From contig NZ_JAJAFR010000014.1 in NCBI RefSeq assembly GCF_020734105.1, forward strand, positions 34,837-98,836: a stretch of DNA of 64,000 bases. The letters are read 5' to 3'. The stretch comes from Alkalihalobacillus deserti. Its GTDB lineage: Bacteria; Bacillota; Bacilli; Bacillales; Bacillaceae_D. Of this stretch, positions 55,936 through 63,874 are shown piece by piece. The notes beneath the pieces were generated by a model. It searched no databases and was not told where the DNA came from. It was given only the letters and a program-made list of their open reading frames with translations. The position numbers and the translations under genes were made by a program. Position 1 is the stretch's first letter; every line of letters begins with the position of its first letter.

Positions 55936-56707
55936 TTTTTTAGAGCGTTACTTTAAAGCAAATGACAGTCCAATCATTGAGAATACTTCTAGTTATTTAC
56001 AGATTCAACTATCTATTGAGCTAGACAAGCTCCTAATGAATCGTCCCTTTTATTGGCATTATCTCGAGAAAACCGGTGGTGAGCCACGTCCGATGCAAGT
56101 AACATTCATCACCGATCAAACTCATGTGCCTGATGATATCCGCGGGGAACAAATACATTTTGGGTCACCGCGATTACGACAATTATTTGAATCAACAAGG
56201 GAACTAGGAGGATTCATTCGCCTCTTCGAACGTATTGAGGCTTCTGGAAATAAATCGATTTCCTTACAACCTTGGCTGTGTTTAAATGCAAAAGTTTCTT
56301 TTCAATGTGACCGTAAAAAGGACGTTTTGTTGTCACTAGGACTCAATTTGATACACGGACAAATCGTTCCCCAGTTTTATGATCGGATTCGTGAAAAAGA
56401 TTTGACTCCTAACATTCCTGACTATTGCTTTAAACTATCACCATTAATTACAGTTAAGAGTGGGTTAATCCGTCTTCAAAAAATGGTCCAAACCTACGCA
56501 GAGAATGAGGACGATACCTGGGCTGAAGAAGCTGTCGAAAGATGGGATGCCGATTTAAAACTTTTAGAAGCCTTTTATGAAGATCAAGAAGAAAAACCTG
56601 AAAGTTATCATGTTGAAAAACAAGCTCTGAAAGAACAGTATGAACCTAATATCCATGTTTCGGTTGTAAATGGTGGGATGTTCTATCTTCAGCAGCAAGT
56701 TTTTTAA
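55913..56707 (+). CDS. yqhG: YqhG-family protein
   Basis: A 264-residue soluble protein of unknown function found paired with the SNF2 gene in Bacillus. Visible segments: an N-terminal helical VHDFLERYFKAND, a conserved LMNRPFYWHYLEKTGGEPRP, and PLITVKSGLIRLQKMVQTYA. The start at 55913 is inside the end of yqhH and follows GAGGAGG by nine bases, so the two are translationally coupled. Confidence 0.88.
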   Translation: MQQPQVHDFLERYFKANDSPIIENTSSYLQIQLSIELDKLLMNRPFYWHYLEKTGGEPRPMQVTFITDQTHVPDDIRGEQIHFGSPRLRQLFESTRELGGFIRLFERIEASGNKSISLQPWLCLNAKVSFQCDRKKDVLLSLGLNLIHGQIVPQFYDRIREKDLTPNIPDYCFKLSPLITVKSGLIRLQKMVQTYAENEDDTWAEEAVERWDADLKLLEAFYEDQEEKPESYHVEKQALKEQYEPNIHVSVVNGGMFYLQQQVF

Positions 56708-56755
56708 AGAGCCTTCTCTCAAATAATAGCTCATAGACACACTCATTGAACCAAT

Positions 56756-56793
56756 AAAAAAAAACGAACTACACGGAGGTAGTTCGTTTTTTT
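56756..56793. terminator. bidirectional terminator between yqhG and the DUF2759 gene
   Basis: The 12-bp stem AAAACGAACTAC/GTAGTTCGTTTT (56761-56772, 56779-56790) is flanked by A and T runs. Confidence 0.9.
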
Positions 56794-56798
56794 ATGGC

Positions 56799-56987
56799 TT
56801 AGTGAGCTACAGGAGCTCCTCCACCTGTTGTAATGATTGCGATGATTGTCGCAATTGAAAACCATCCAAACACAACAAATGAAATTCCTGCAAAGCCAAC
56901 TGCGAAAAAGTTCTTTCTTTTAATTTCACGAACGATCGCAACAGCACTTAAAAGTGCTACAATTAAAAGGATGATAGATAAGATCAT
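56799..56987 (-). CDS. DUF2759 small membrane protein
   Basis: A 62-residue protein with two membrane helices (about 2-20 and 28-51) and the conserved link REIKRKNFFAVGFAGISFVV. DUF2759 members (YqgW in B. subtilis) are found here in the yqg region. Function unknown. Confidence 0.83.
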   Translation of the reverse strand: MILSIILLIVALLSAVAIVREIKRKNFFAVGFAGISFVVFGWFSIATIIAIITTGGGAPVAH

Positions 56988-57215
56988 ACTGACTTAACCT
57001 CCTTATGTAGAAACTAAGAACCCAGCTTAACTAGTCCAATTATAAGACTATATGAGAACGTTGTCAGCCTTAAATTTTGACAAAGCTAGCACAAAACTAA
57101 ACTTTTTAATTAGGTTGGGCATTTTGCTCTTATTTTACTCTTATTTTAAATATTTGTCGAGTCGATTTCCATAATGTATGATAGAACTATCTTATTTTAT
57201 TGGAGGTTAATAAAT

Positions 57216-57851
57216 ATGAAATGGACTCAACTTCCCCTCGGGCCATTACAGACGAATGCTTATGTAGTTCAGAACGACGCAAGAGATGCCATTGTTATTG
57301 ATCCAGGTAGCGAAGGCCCAGCCCTTGTACAATGGCTTACTGAACAAAACTTAAAGCCTACTGCCATTCTTTTAACTCATGCTCACTTTGACCATATTGG
57401 AGCTGTTGATGATGTGCGGAATGAATTCAAATGCCCTGTCTACATACACAAAAATGAACAAGATTGGCTTTCTGATGGAGAAAAAAATGGTTCAAAACGC
57501 TTTTTAAATGCAAACGCTATAACAGCTAAACCAGCTGAACATATCATTGAAAATGAAACAAGCCTTGTTATTGGATCTTTTCAATTAGAGGTATTTGAAA
57601 CTCCAGGACATTCTCCAGGAAGTGTTTCTTTTTATTTAAAAGAGCACTCCATCGTTTTCTCTGGTGATGCTTTATTCGCACAAAGCATTGGTCGTACAGA
57701 TTTACCTGGTGGAAATCACCAACAACTGATTGAAAGTATCCATCAAAAGCTCCTTGAGTTACCTGAAGACACCATAGTTGCTTGTGGTCATGGGTCAACG
57801 ACCACAATAGCAAGTGAAATGGATAGTAACCCATTCTTATCAGGCTTTTAA
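57216..57851 (+). CDS. yqgX: metallo-beta-lactamase-fold hydrolase YqgX
   Basis: Glyoxalase II-like hydrolase of 211 residues with the metal motif THAHFDHIGAVDD, a second His in ETPGHSPGSVSF, the bridging Asp in FSGDALF and the last His in VACGHGSTTT. The start at 57216 follows GGAGGT by eight bases. A thiolesterase role is inferred from the family; the substrate is unknown. Confidence 0.9.
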   Translation: MKWTQLPLGPLQTNAYVVQNDARDAIVIDPGSEGPALVQWLTEQNLKPTAILLTHAHFDHIGAVDDVRNEFKCPVYIHKNEQDWLSDGEKNGSKRFLNANAITAKPAEHIIENETSLVIGSFQLEVFETPGHSPGSVSFYLKEHSIVFSGDALFAQSIGRTDLPGGNHQQLIESIHQKLLELPEDTIVACGHGSTTTIASEMDSNPFLSGF

Positions 57852-57910
57852 TACTAATTCATTAAAAGCTATCTGTCACCACTTTAATGCAAAGATAGCA
57901 CCGATGATTG

Positions 57911-57953
57911 AGACTACTGTTAAAAAATCTATTTTTACTTTTTTCAGTAGTCT
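57911..57953 (+). terminator. hairpin downstream of yqgX
   Basis: AGACTACTG/CAGTAGTCT (57911-57919, 57945-57953) with an inner A6/T6 pairing; no T tract follows outside the stem. The sequence resembles the left end of the 30.5-kb mobile element (GAGGCTACTGAAAAAGG), so it may be a degraded end and not a true terminator. Confidence 0.45.
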
Positions 57954-58092
57954 TGAACAATCTGCGTAGCCATTTCCGCTTCTTCAAAGACCTTTTTAGT
58001 ATTGCTGCTCAGATAGTGTATCTGTTTAGTCGGAGCCAACACATTATATTTATAAAAGTAGGTAATTCTATTTCTATAATTTGTTATTACTG

Positions 58093-58236
58093 TTGACATA
58101 GTGATAAACTATTTTATAGAATGAGACTTAGATGGGTGGGTCTTTGAATGGGAGTCCCCCTCCCCTCAATGTTCTTACATCAATACGATTTACTTCCCAT
58201 GTGGCCTTCAACGATGTTGAAGGCCGCTTTTTTTTA
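58093..58236 (+). ncRNA. candidate C-rich small RNA
   Basis: A promoter TTGACA (58093-58098), 16 bases, TATAGA (58115-58120), predicts a start near 58127. About 75 bases on, a 10-bp stem GGCCTTCAAC/GTTGAAGGCC is followed by GCTTTTTTTT (to 58236), so a transcript of roughly 110 nt is expected. It holds CCCCCTCCCC (58156-58165), complementary to ribosome binding sites, and G-rich GGGTGGG upstream. Layout suits a base-pairing regulator of the FsrA kind; identity with FsrA is only a guess. The ORF at 58148 has no ribosome site and runs through the terminator. Confidence 0.55.
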
Positions 58237-58313
58237 TAAAGCGGCACAGCCGTCATTTCTTGCGAGTAGGCTTTCATACTTGAAGCCCACCCTTCATTCA
58301 ATCAAATTTCTTA

Positions 58314-58354
58314 TAAAAAAAGAAAACCGTCCCCTATTAAATGAGGAAACGGTT
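58314..58354 (-). terminator. terminator of the DUF2626 gene
   Basis: On the minus strand AACCGT and ACGGTT (58325-58330 with 58349-58354), extended by AGG/CCT, are followed by TTTTCTTTTTTT. Confidence 0.8.
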
Positions 58355-58379
58355 CCGATCAGTGTATATGTACCAAATA

Positions 58380-58625
58380 TTAATGTCCACCAAAGCTTGG
58401 TACTAATAAGAATGTTGAATAATACGTGAAGCCAACGAAGAAAATCGTTAAATAGGCGCCAAAAATATAGATATATACACGTTCAGATAAGTTTAAGTAG
58501 CTTAATGCTAGAAGTGCACCAGTTTGTGCGAAGAATAGCAACGCTACATTAAACATATCTCCTACAAAAAACAGAACAGCAAAAATCCCTGTCCAAAAAG
58601 CTAAAACACGAAACATACGGTCCAT
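58380..58625 (-). CDS. yqgY: DUF2626 membrane protein (YqgY family)
   Basis: A 81-residue protein with three membrane helices (about 5-23, 24-43, 48-70) and the start MDRMFRVLAFWTGIFAVLF typical of YqgY. The start at 58625 follows GGAGGGG. Function unknown. Confidence 0.85.
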   Translation of the reverse strand: MDRMFRVLAFWTGIFAVLFFVGDMFNVALLFFAQTGALLALSYLNLSERVYIYIFGAYLTIFFVGFTYYSTFLLVPSFGGH

Positions 58626-58762
58626 TCGTTTCCCCTCCTTCATGCACAAATTATTACCACGATGGCATTATTTGCTTAGGATATCAAATGATAGAGTACA
58701 GACTTATTATATCGACTGTCTCTTTATTTGTAAATGCTTGAACAATGGCAAAACTGTGTCAC

Positions 58763-59482
58763 TCAAGATTTCGATAGTGTTACCACAGCATAAGAGCAAG
58801 CCTTTGCTTTAGGATCGGTTAATTTTGAGTTATCTTTAAGAATATGATCCCCAAGAAACAATGAAAAAATCCCTTTAAATAATTCATGGTGCATCGAGCA
58901 AAGTGAAACAGAGTGCTCAGTCATTAATTCTTTAAAGGTACAATTATAAATACTAAACTCAATTTCGTCTTTTTCCTTGACGTATTGTATTTCAGGATTT
59001 AGCCCTTGATTAATAGCAATTTCCTCAATCATTCTCACTTTCTCTTCCATGGAAAGAGTGGCGATGTCTACTTGAAGTTCTTGAACATACAGTTCAGCAC
59101 TCTCTCGGCCATATTTATAACCAACTTTATGTAAAGCATCTAAACCTACGTCCCCAAGTCCAAACAATGATTCTATTGCCATTTTAGATAAGCGTTGATA
59201 GTCTCTAAATGGAAATTGTAATTGGATAACCTCATTAGAAAGTTTATAAAAACGGCTAGGCCGACCGCCTTTACCCGTTTTTTGCGTTTCAGAGATAATC
59301 ATTTTAACATCTTCTAGTTTGGTTAAATGAAGACGTGCTACATTTGGATGAATACTAAATTGATCAGCAATTTCTTGTACTGTTACGTTCTCACGTTTTC
59401 TTGAAACATGTTGATAAATAGAAAACCGCGTTGGATCAGACAACACACTAGTTATCTTCAATGTGTTTTGTTCTTGTTCCAT
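58763..59482 (-). CDS. HTH transcriptional regulator with C-terminal cysteine cluster
   Basis: A 239-residue regulator. Residues 10-80 form an ArsR/MarR-like winged helix (VLSDPTRFSIYQHVSRKREN, VTVQEIADQFSIHPNVARLH). The C-terminal half has Cys in YNCTFKEL, SLCSMHHELF and AKACSYAV; the spacing recalls SufR-type regulators, where such Cys hold an Fe-S cluster. The start at 59482 follows AGGAG by 11 bases; the GTG at 59494 overlaps that site. It stands next to yqgY and yqzE in the same direction. The sensing role is inferred. Confidence 0.78.
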   Translation of the reverse strand: MEQEQNTLKITSVLSDPTRFSIYQHVSRKRENVTVQEIADQFSIHPNVARLHLTKLEDVKMIISETQKTGKGGRPSRFYKLSNEVIQLQFPFRDYQRLSKMAIESLFGLGDVGLDALHKVGYKYGRESAELYVQELQVDIATLSMEEKVRMIEEIAINQGLNPEIQYVKEKDEIEFSIYNCTFKELMTEHSVSLCSMHHELFKGIFSLFLGDHILKDNSKLTDPKAKACSYAVVTLSKS

Positions 59483-59608
59483 AATATTATTCACTCCTAG
59501 ACTACCATCTTCTTCCCATTATAGTACAGTTATGGTTGCAAATAAATCATTTTCAACAAATAATGACAAAGAAAAAGCGAAGCAACTGTCAGAGACAGCG
59601 CAACGCGA

Positions 59609-59797
59609 TTACTTTTTCTTTTTTCGTTTTCTCAAGTACAAGGATATTCCTAAAGGAATCATACCAAAAGCCTGAGTAGAAAAAGGCTTCCGCTCTACTT
59701 TTCTTTCTAATTTTTTCGACCGTCTCTCTTCTTTTGGTTGATCCATTCTAATTACAGCCTGTTGTGTTAAAAATTTAACGTAATCATTCAATGACAT
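59609..59797 (-). CDS. yqzE: YqzE-family protein
   Basis: The 62-residue basic protein starts MSLNDYVKFLTQQAV, has MDQPKEERRSKKLERK and a short hydrophobic GMIPLGISLYL near the C-terminus. YqzE is the conserved last member after comGG in Bacillus and is known to be under competence control there; function unknown. Confidence 0.87.
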   Translation of the reverse strand: MSLNDYVKFLTQQAVIRMDQPKEERRSKKLERKVERKPFSTQAFGMIPLGISLYLRKRKKKK

Positions 59798-59868
59798 ACT
59801 CTCACCTCTGTGACGTTCTAGAAGCTAGTATACCCAGATGATAGAACTTTTAACACTGTACTACTTCA

Positions 59869-60291
59869 TCAAACAGTTTTGATAATCAGTAATTGCAGAG
59901 AAGTAGAACCTGGATTGACACTCTCCCAATAGTCATTAATTTCTGAACTTTCCCAGGTATATTTAAATCCAGCTATACGTTTGTGACCAGATTTCAAACT
60001 AACCGTTACGTAAATGAAACTAACCCCATCATCCAAACTTCGAGTGGTAAAGGTAACGTTACCTGTTTCATATGAAAAAACGATGGGCTGAATAATAATT
60101 GGATCATACTCTCCCCTTTGAAATTCTTTGATCCCTACTTGAAGAAGATATTCGAGTTGCAGCAATCTCTCTTGTTCATAGATAAATCGTTTTTCTGTTT
60201 GATAAAGATGAATTTGTAGTATCAAAATGTGTATGATAAGAAAGCAAAGAAACAAAGTAGTAGGAAAAATAAATCCCTTTTCACTTTTCAT
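59869..60291 (-). CDS. comGG: competence pseudopilus minor protein ComGG
   Basis: The 140-residue protein has one N-terminal membrane helix (about 8-27) and a soluble part; position after comGF and the start KSEKGFIFPTTLFLCF fit ComGG. Start overlaps the comGF stop by 4 bp. A minor pilin of the DNA-uptake pseudopilus. Confidence 0.82.
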   Translation of the reverse strand: MKSEKGFIFPTTLFLCFLIIHILILQIHLYQTEKRFIYEQERLLQLEYLLQVGIKEFQRGEYDPIIIQPIVFSYETGNVTFTTRSLDDGVSFIYVTVSLKSGHKRIAGFKYTWESSEINDYWESVNPGSTSLQLLIIKTV

Positions 60292-60746
60292 GGGCTCTCC
60301 ACTTCGTTACCATAGGGTAGTAGGAACGATTTATTAAAAGAAGCTAGACTTTTGATCACAACCTTACAATGAACAATCTGCTTATACGTGCTACATGAAA
60401 AAGTATCTACTTCTTCTAGTAGTAACACATTTCCTTCTCCATCTCTTGTTCTCCTCACCTGACCACTCGATAACAACCTAATCTCAATATCTTTTTCCTC
60501 TTCGCTTCGCAAGATTAAAATTCCTTGTCCGACCTCTACATTTGAGGTCACCCTAAAATCCTGAGAAATTTGATTGAAAAACATCGTTACTTGTTGAAAC
60601 GTAATTTTATCGGTTTGATAACCTTTTGTTACGGTTAAAACGAAAGTTGAGAAAAATGAAACGATTAATAGAAAAAGAGACAAAACCAATAATATCTCAA
60701 TTAATGTAAAGCCTTTTTCAATTCGCAGCCAATAAGCAATGTTCAT
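60288..60746 (-). CDS. comGF: competence minor pseudopilin ComGF
   Basis: The 152-residue protein has a type IV prepilin start: RIEKGFTLIEILLVLSLFL with cleavage after Gly, then a membrane helix. Two Cys (FSCSTY and VHCKV) may form a disulfide as in other ComGF proteins. The start at 60746 is 29 bp inside the 3' end of comGE. Confidence 0.9.
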   Translation of the reverse strand: MNIAYWLRIEKGFTLIEILLVLSLFLLIVSFFSTFVLTVTKGYQTDKITFQQVTMFFNQISQDFRVTSNVEVGQGILILRSEEEKDIEIRLLSSGQVRRTRDGEGNVLLLEEVDTFSCSTYKQIVHCKVVIKSLASFNKSFLLPYGNEVESP

Positions 60747-61035
60747 ATTCCCTCCCATTTGAGCCAACCCAAGTACAACATGTATTAACAATTCCATCTT
60801 TCACTATATCACTGCTAATTTCATATTGATTTATTGATTTCAAACCAGGAACACCATCAACAACAAATTCAAGTACAGAGTCCTCCAATATAGTTAAAGC
60901 TCTTACTTCTTCTCGTATCGTTACTCTTTCTGAATATACAATTGTAAGTAAAGGAACAACAGTTGCAGAAAACAGGACTAATAAAGACAGTGCTCCCATC
61001 ACTTCAATAAAAGTGAAACCTTTATAATTTCCTAT
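60718..61035 (-). CDS. comGE: competence minor pseudopilin ComGE, probable non-standard start codon
   Basis: Conventional reading starts at GTG 61002 and gives MMGALSLL, without prepilin leader. In frame upstream lie GNYKGFTFIEV, an exact prepilin motif (Lys-Gly cleavage site, Glu+5), continuing the helix VMGALSLLVLFSATVVPLL. Before that the frame has ATA (61033-61035), CTT, TTA and then TGA (61042-61044), so no ATG, GTG or TTG is available. GGAAAGGA lies about ten bases before the ATA. The start is set at ATA as the most likely; 106 codons including stop. It overlaps the comGD stop, so coupled initiation is plausible. Two Cys follow in VNTCCTW. Confidence 0.75.
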   Translation of the reverse strand: MGNYKGFTFIEVMGALSLLVLFSATVVPLLTIVYSERVTIREEVRALTILEDSVLEFVVDGVPGLKSINQYEISSDIVKDGIVNTCCTWVGSNGREYEHCLLAAN

Positions 61036-61468
61036 AAGTAATCATTCCTTTCCCTATATGAATTGTAAATGTATAACGATGATGACCAACCTTTAATAAA
61101 AATGTTCCAGACCTAGAGGGATGTCCGTTAGCTAGAAAGGCAACACTTGATGGGGAAATAGTTAGCGACTCAAAAAGCATGTCTCGATGCTGGTAAGGTA
61201 TAACAGAATAATTGTCAAAAGGAGCAAACCTGATCGTAAATTCTTTAGTTGAGTTATCTGTTCTTATTTGAGTCAGGCGACCAGTTGACATGGCAACTTG
61301 CTGTGCGAGTAATAAATTTTCTTTTACTTGTTTTGCAATGATATCAGCTTCAAGTGAGGTTTCATTTAATTTAGGAAAAGTTACTAGTGGTAAGCTAACT
61401 AAAATGGAGAGTAAGGAAAGGGTAATAAGAAGTTCAACTAAAGTGTAACCGGATTCAGCATGCTTCAT
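61022..61468 (-). CDS. comGD: competence minor pseudopilin ComGD
   Basis: The 148-residue protein starts MKHAESGYTLVELLITLSLL, a prepilin motif with cleavage before Tyr, followed by a membrane helix and a soluble pilin domain. It starts with a 4-bp overlap on the comGC stop and overlaps comGE. Confidence 0.9.
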   Translation of the reverse strand: MKHAESGYTLVELLITLSLLSILVSLPLVTFPKLNETSLEADIIAKQVKENLLLAQQVAMSTGRLTQIRTDNSTKEFTIRFAPFDNYSVIPYQHRDMLFESLTISPSSVAFLANGHPSRSGTFLLKVGHHRYTFTIHIGKGMITYRKL

Positions 61469-61791
61469 TCTGTAGTAGTTTGTGATGGGGGTGTTACGTT
61501 TCCAGTCGTTGGATCATAATTAACCATTGCTCCATTGGGACATGTTATATTATCGACATATTCGCTGTTTGTTAGAACTTCAAGAGAAGCAGGTAAATCT
61601 TCTTTTTCTAATTTGTACGCATGTACCTGTGCTTGTAATAATTTAATCGTCGCTTCACAACCCTTTCCACTTGCAATCTCATTATTCTTGCTCATATTAG
61701 GAACTATAATTAAAAGCAATACGGAAATAATCATCAATACAATAAGCATCTCTACAAGCGTAAATCCATCTTCTTTTTCTAACTTATTCAT
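61465..61791 (-). CDS. comGC: competence major pseudopilin ComGC
   Basis: Main subunit of the transformation pseudopilus, 108 residues: KLEKEDGFTLVEMLIVLMII prepilin motif (cleaved after Gly), membrane helix, and Cys in GKGCEATIK and NITCPNG that form the intramolecular disulfide. The start at 61791 follows AGAGGTGAT. In Bacillus comGA and comGB come first in this operon; here only 165 bp separate comGC from the divergent yidD, and they are missing. Confidence 0.92.
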   Translation of the reverse strand: MNKLEKEDGFTLVEMLIVLMIISVLLLIIVPNMSKNNEIASGKGCEATIKLLQAQVHAYKLEKEDLPASLEVLTNSEYVDNITCPNGAMVNYDPTTGNVTPPSQTTTE

Positions 61792-61956
61792 TTTTATCAC
61801 CTCTGGAGTTTTTAATTCGGGGGGACGGGGAAAATGAAGAGAGTAACTGGCGGTAATAGACTTTCTATCCTCCTTTTCGTGTCGATATTTGTTATAATTA
61901 GACATTGGTTTGATATTTCCTTCTTAAAATTAACTTTTTTTTGAAAGGTTGTTGTT

Positions 61957-62190
61957 ATGAAGCGTTTTTTTTTATTAATCATTACATTCTATCAGCGTTT
62001 TATTTCTCCTTTAAAACCTCCAACCTGTCGATTTTACCCAACTTGCTCACACTATGGTTTAGAATCAATTAAAAGATTCGGAACACTTAAAGGGACATGG
62101 TTAACGATTAAAAGAATAGCTAAGTGTCACCCCTTCCATCCTGGAGGCATTGATCTAGTACCGGAAAAAGATAACATGGAATCCAAATAA
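61957..62190 (+). CDS. yidD: membrane protein insertion efficiency factor YidD
   Basis: The 77-residue amphipathic protein has the family signature [28 protein letters not shown] and [13 protein letters not shown] (each given as one run of conserved parts), with its Cys pair. Helps YidC insert membrane proteins. It is divergent from comGC and has an extended -10 TGTTATAAT in front. Confidence 0.93.
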   Translation: MKRFFLLIITFYQRFISPLKPPTCRFYPTCSHYGLESIKRFGTLKGTWLTIKRIAKCHPFHPGGIDLVPEKDNMESK

Positions 62191-62232
62191 AAGCTAAAGA
62201 AAAAACCGCAAAGGTTTTTTCTTTAGCTTTTC
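62190..62232 (+). terminator. terminator of yidD
   Basis: The 18-bp perfect stem AAAGCTAAAGAAAAAACC/GGTTTTTTCTTTAGCTTT (62190-62207, 62213-62230) starts at the stop codon. Confidence 0.92.
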
Positions 62233-62331
62233 ATACTTCATTGAAACCCATCTATATTTATTCGATTTTCAACTTCCCACTAATAGGAAATTTCCCTTTT
62301 TTACCTCAAAAAAAGCATACAATATGTATGC

Positions 62332-63524
62332 TCAGATTGTTGAGAAACCCCCACTTTTTAAGTGGGGGTTTCTCTTTGAAGTTGGTTCTTCTCTTTGAAC
62401 CACAGTAAACGTTCATAAAATGAGGATCGCAAACCATCTCACCCTCTGGTGAGGTGGTTTGCGATCTTCTTTATGTTCTGTGCTACAGCTGTCATCAGCG
62501 CTTGTTCGTTAGCGCCTTTCAAGCTGCGCAACCGGCAGTAGCGAAGCCCGTGGAGTTGTTTCGCATCCGCAAAGCTTCGCTCGATTGTTTCTTTTCTCTT
62601 TTTGTAAATCGTCTTTCCTTCTGGAGAAAGACGATTTTCCCTGACTTTTTCTTTACTACTTTCCCAAACGTGTCTAGTTATGATCTTTTTATGCTTCTTA
62701 GCCGTTGTACATTGTGAAAGAAAAGGACAGCTTTTACACGTTTTGGGATTGGAGTGATACTGACGATACCCTTCGCGATTCGTAGTTGAGTAAGTCAAAG
62801 TCTCTCCATTGGGACATGTGTATGTATCGGATTCAACTTCATAAGTAAACTTCCATTTTGGGAATAATCCTTTTTTAGGCGAAAAGCGTCGATGGGCAAT
62901 GACACCCATGATTTTTCTCTGTTCAAGCCCATGACAAATAGGCATGGTTAAATAACCAGCATCGAGCCCAACAGCTTCCAATTCAAAACCAAAACGTTCT
63001 CGTTGACGATCTAAACGTGCTAAGTAGGGACGGGAATCATGAACATCGCCTGGTGTCACATGGACATCCGTTATAATGTTAAATTTAAAGTCCGTTGTAC
63101 GATGGTCCAGATAGAAGAAGCCCTCAGGCTTTCCATCTCGAAACATATAGCCACTATCTTTATCTGTCGTGCTGACCTTAACTTCTTTTTCTTCTACCTC
63201 CTTGTCCTTTTTTGGTAAAGACTTTTTCCGTGTGCTTTTCGATCCTCTTCAATAGCTTGGTCAAGTTCCTTGATATAATCGTGTGTCTCTACTTGAACAG
63301 TTTCCTTAACGAATTTCCGTTTGTTTGCATTTGCCTTTAAATGAGTAGAGTCGGTGAATAGAACGCGTCCACCTACCATGCGGTGTTCAACTGCGAAATC
63401 AATCGTTTCATCGATCTTTCGCAAAAGATGATCTACTGGAACAAGTTGATCAATCGAAACCATTTCAAATCGGATTTAGAAAGCAAAAAAATAGGCTGTT
63501 GAGAAGACTTTCTCAACAGCCTGA
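62332..63524 (-). mobile_element. IS1182-family insertion sequence, decayed
   Basis: Ends: TCAGATTGTTGAGAAA at 62332 and TTTCTCAACAGCCTGA ending at 63524 (14 of 16 inverted matches). Flanks: identical 17-bp GCATACAATATGTATGC at 62315-62331 and 63525-63541. The element is 1193 bp, shorter than full IS1182 members because of an internal deletion in the transposase. Left end carries a GAAACCCCCACTT/AAGTGGGGGTTTC hairpin (62345-62373). Confidence 0.88.
62439..63463 (-). pseudogene. IS1182-family transposase, deleted and frameshifted
   Basis: Two reading frames: 63463-63194 starts [20 protein letters not shown], then jumps from IDFAV to [20 protein letters not shown], so the N-terminal domain of about 110 residues is lost; near 63160-63200 the frame shifts to 63146-62439, which has [10 protein letters not shown] (second Asp), the Cys-rich [10 protein letters not shown] and [11 protein letters not shown] (Glu). 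The three catalytic acids are present but split over frames, so no active enzyme is made. A hairpin around GATCGCAAACC ends the gene. Confidence 0.88.
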
Positions 63525-63546
63525 GCATACAATATGTATGCTTTTT
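63524..63546 (-). terminator. tRNA operon terminator, right copy
   Basis: On the minus strand AAAAAGCATACATATTGTATGCT follows the last tRNA (Leu). The stem GCATAC/GTATGC had a T tract (TTTTTTTGAGG) now on the other side of the IS at about 62304-62314, so this copy lost its T run to the insertion and the left copy kept it. Confidence 0.75.
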
Positions 63547-63550
63547 ATAA

Positions 63551-63632
63551 TGCGGGTGAAGGGACTCGAACCCCCACGTCATAAGACACTAGATCCTAAG
63601 TCTAGCGCGTCTGCCAATTCCGCCACACCCGC
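63551..63632 (-). tRNA. tRNA-Leu (anticodon UAG)
   Basis: GCGGGTG acceptor pairing with CACCCGC, long variable arm, anticodon loop ACTTAGGAT (UAG), GGTTCGAGTCC T arm. CCA is not encoded. Last tRNA of the cluster. Confidence 0.96.
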
Positions 63633-63668
63633 GTATAATTGGAATTTTATAAAAAATACCTTAAATGA

Positions 63669-63741
63669 TGAGCCATGAAGGATTCGAACCTTCGACCCTC
63701 TGATTAAAAGTCAGATGCTCTACCAACTGAGCTAATGGCTC
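63669..63741 (-). tRNA. tRNA-Lys (anticodon UUU)
   Basis: GAGCCAT acceptor with ATGGCTC, D arm AGCTCAGTTGGTAGAGC, anticodon loop ACTTTTAAT (UUU), T arm GGTTCGAATCC. CCA not encoded. Confidence 0.97.
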
Positions 63742-63783
63742 TTACTAATTTGGATTAATCTCTAAAATAATAGAGAGATTTGT

Positions 63784-63858
63784 TGGTGACCCGTACGGGA
63801 ATCGAACCCGTGATACCGCCGTGAAAGGGCGGTGTCTTAACCGCTTGACCAACGGGCC
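63784..63858 (-). tRNA. tRNA-Glu (anticodon UUC)
   Basis: GGCCCGT acceptor with ACGGGTC, anticodon stem-loop CCGCCCTTTCACGGCGG (UUC), T arm GGGTTCGATTCCC, CCA encoded. Confidence 0.97.
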
Positions 63859-63874
63859 ACTATATAACTTTTTA

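Noticed and set aside
58148..58429. 93-codon ORF
   Set aside because: It crosses a strong terminator and has no ribosome site; the region fits a small RNA better.
61792..61905. N-terminal extension of ComGC (38 residues)
   Set aside because: It lacks a ribosome site and would place the prepilin motif far from the start; AGAGGTGAT before 61791 decides the start.
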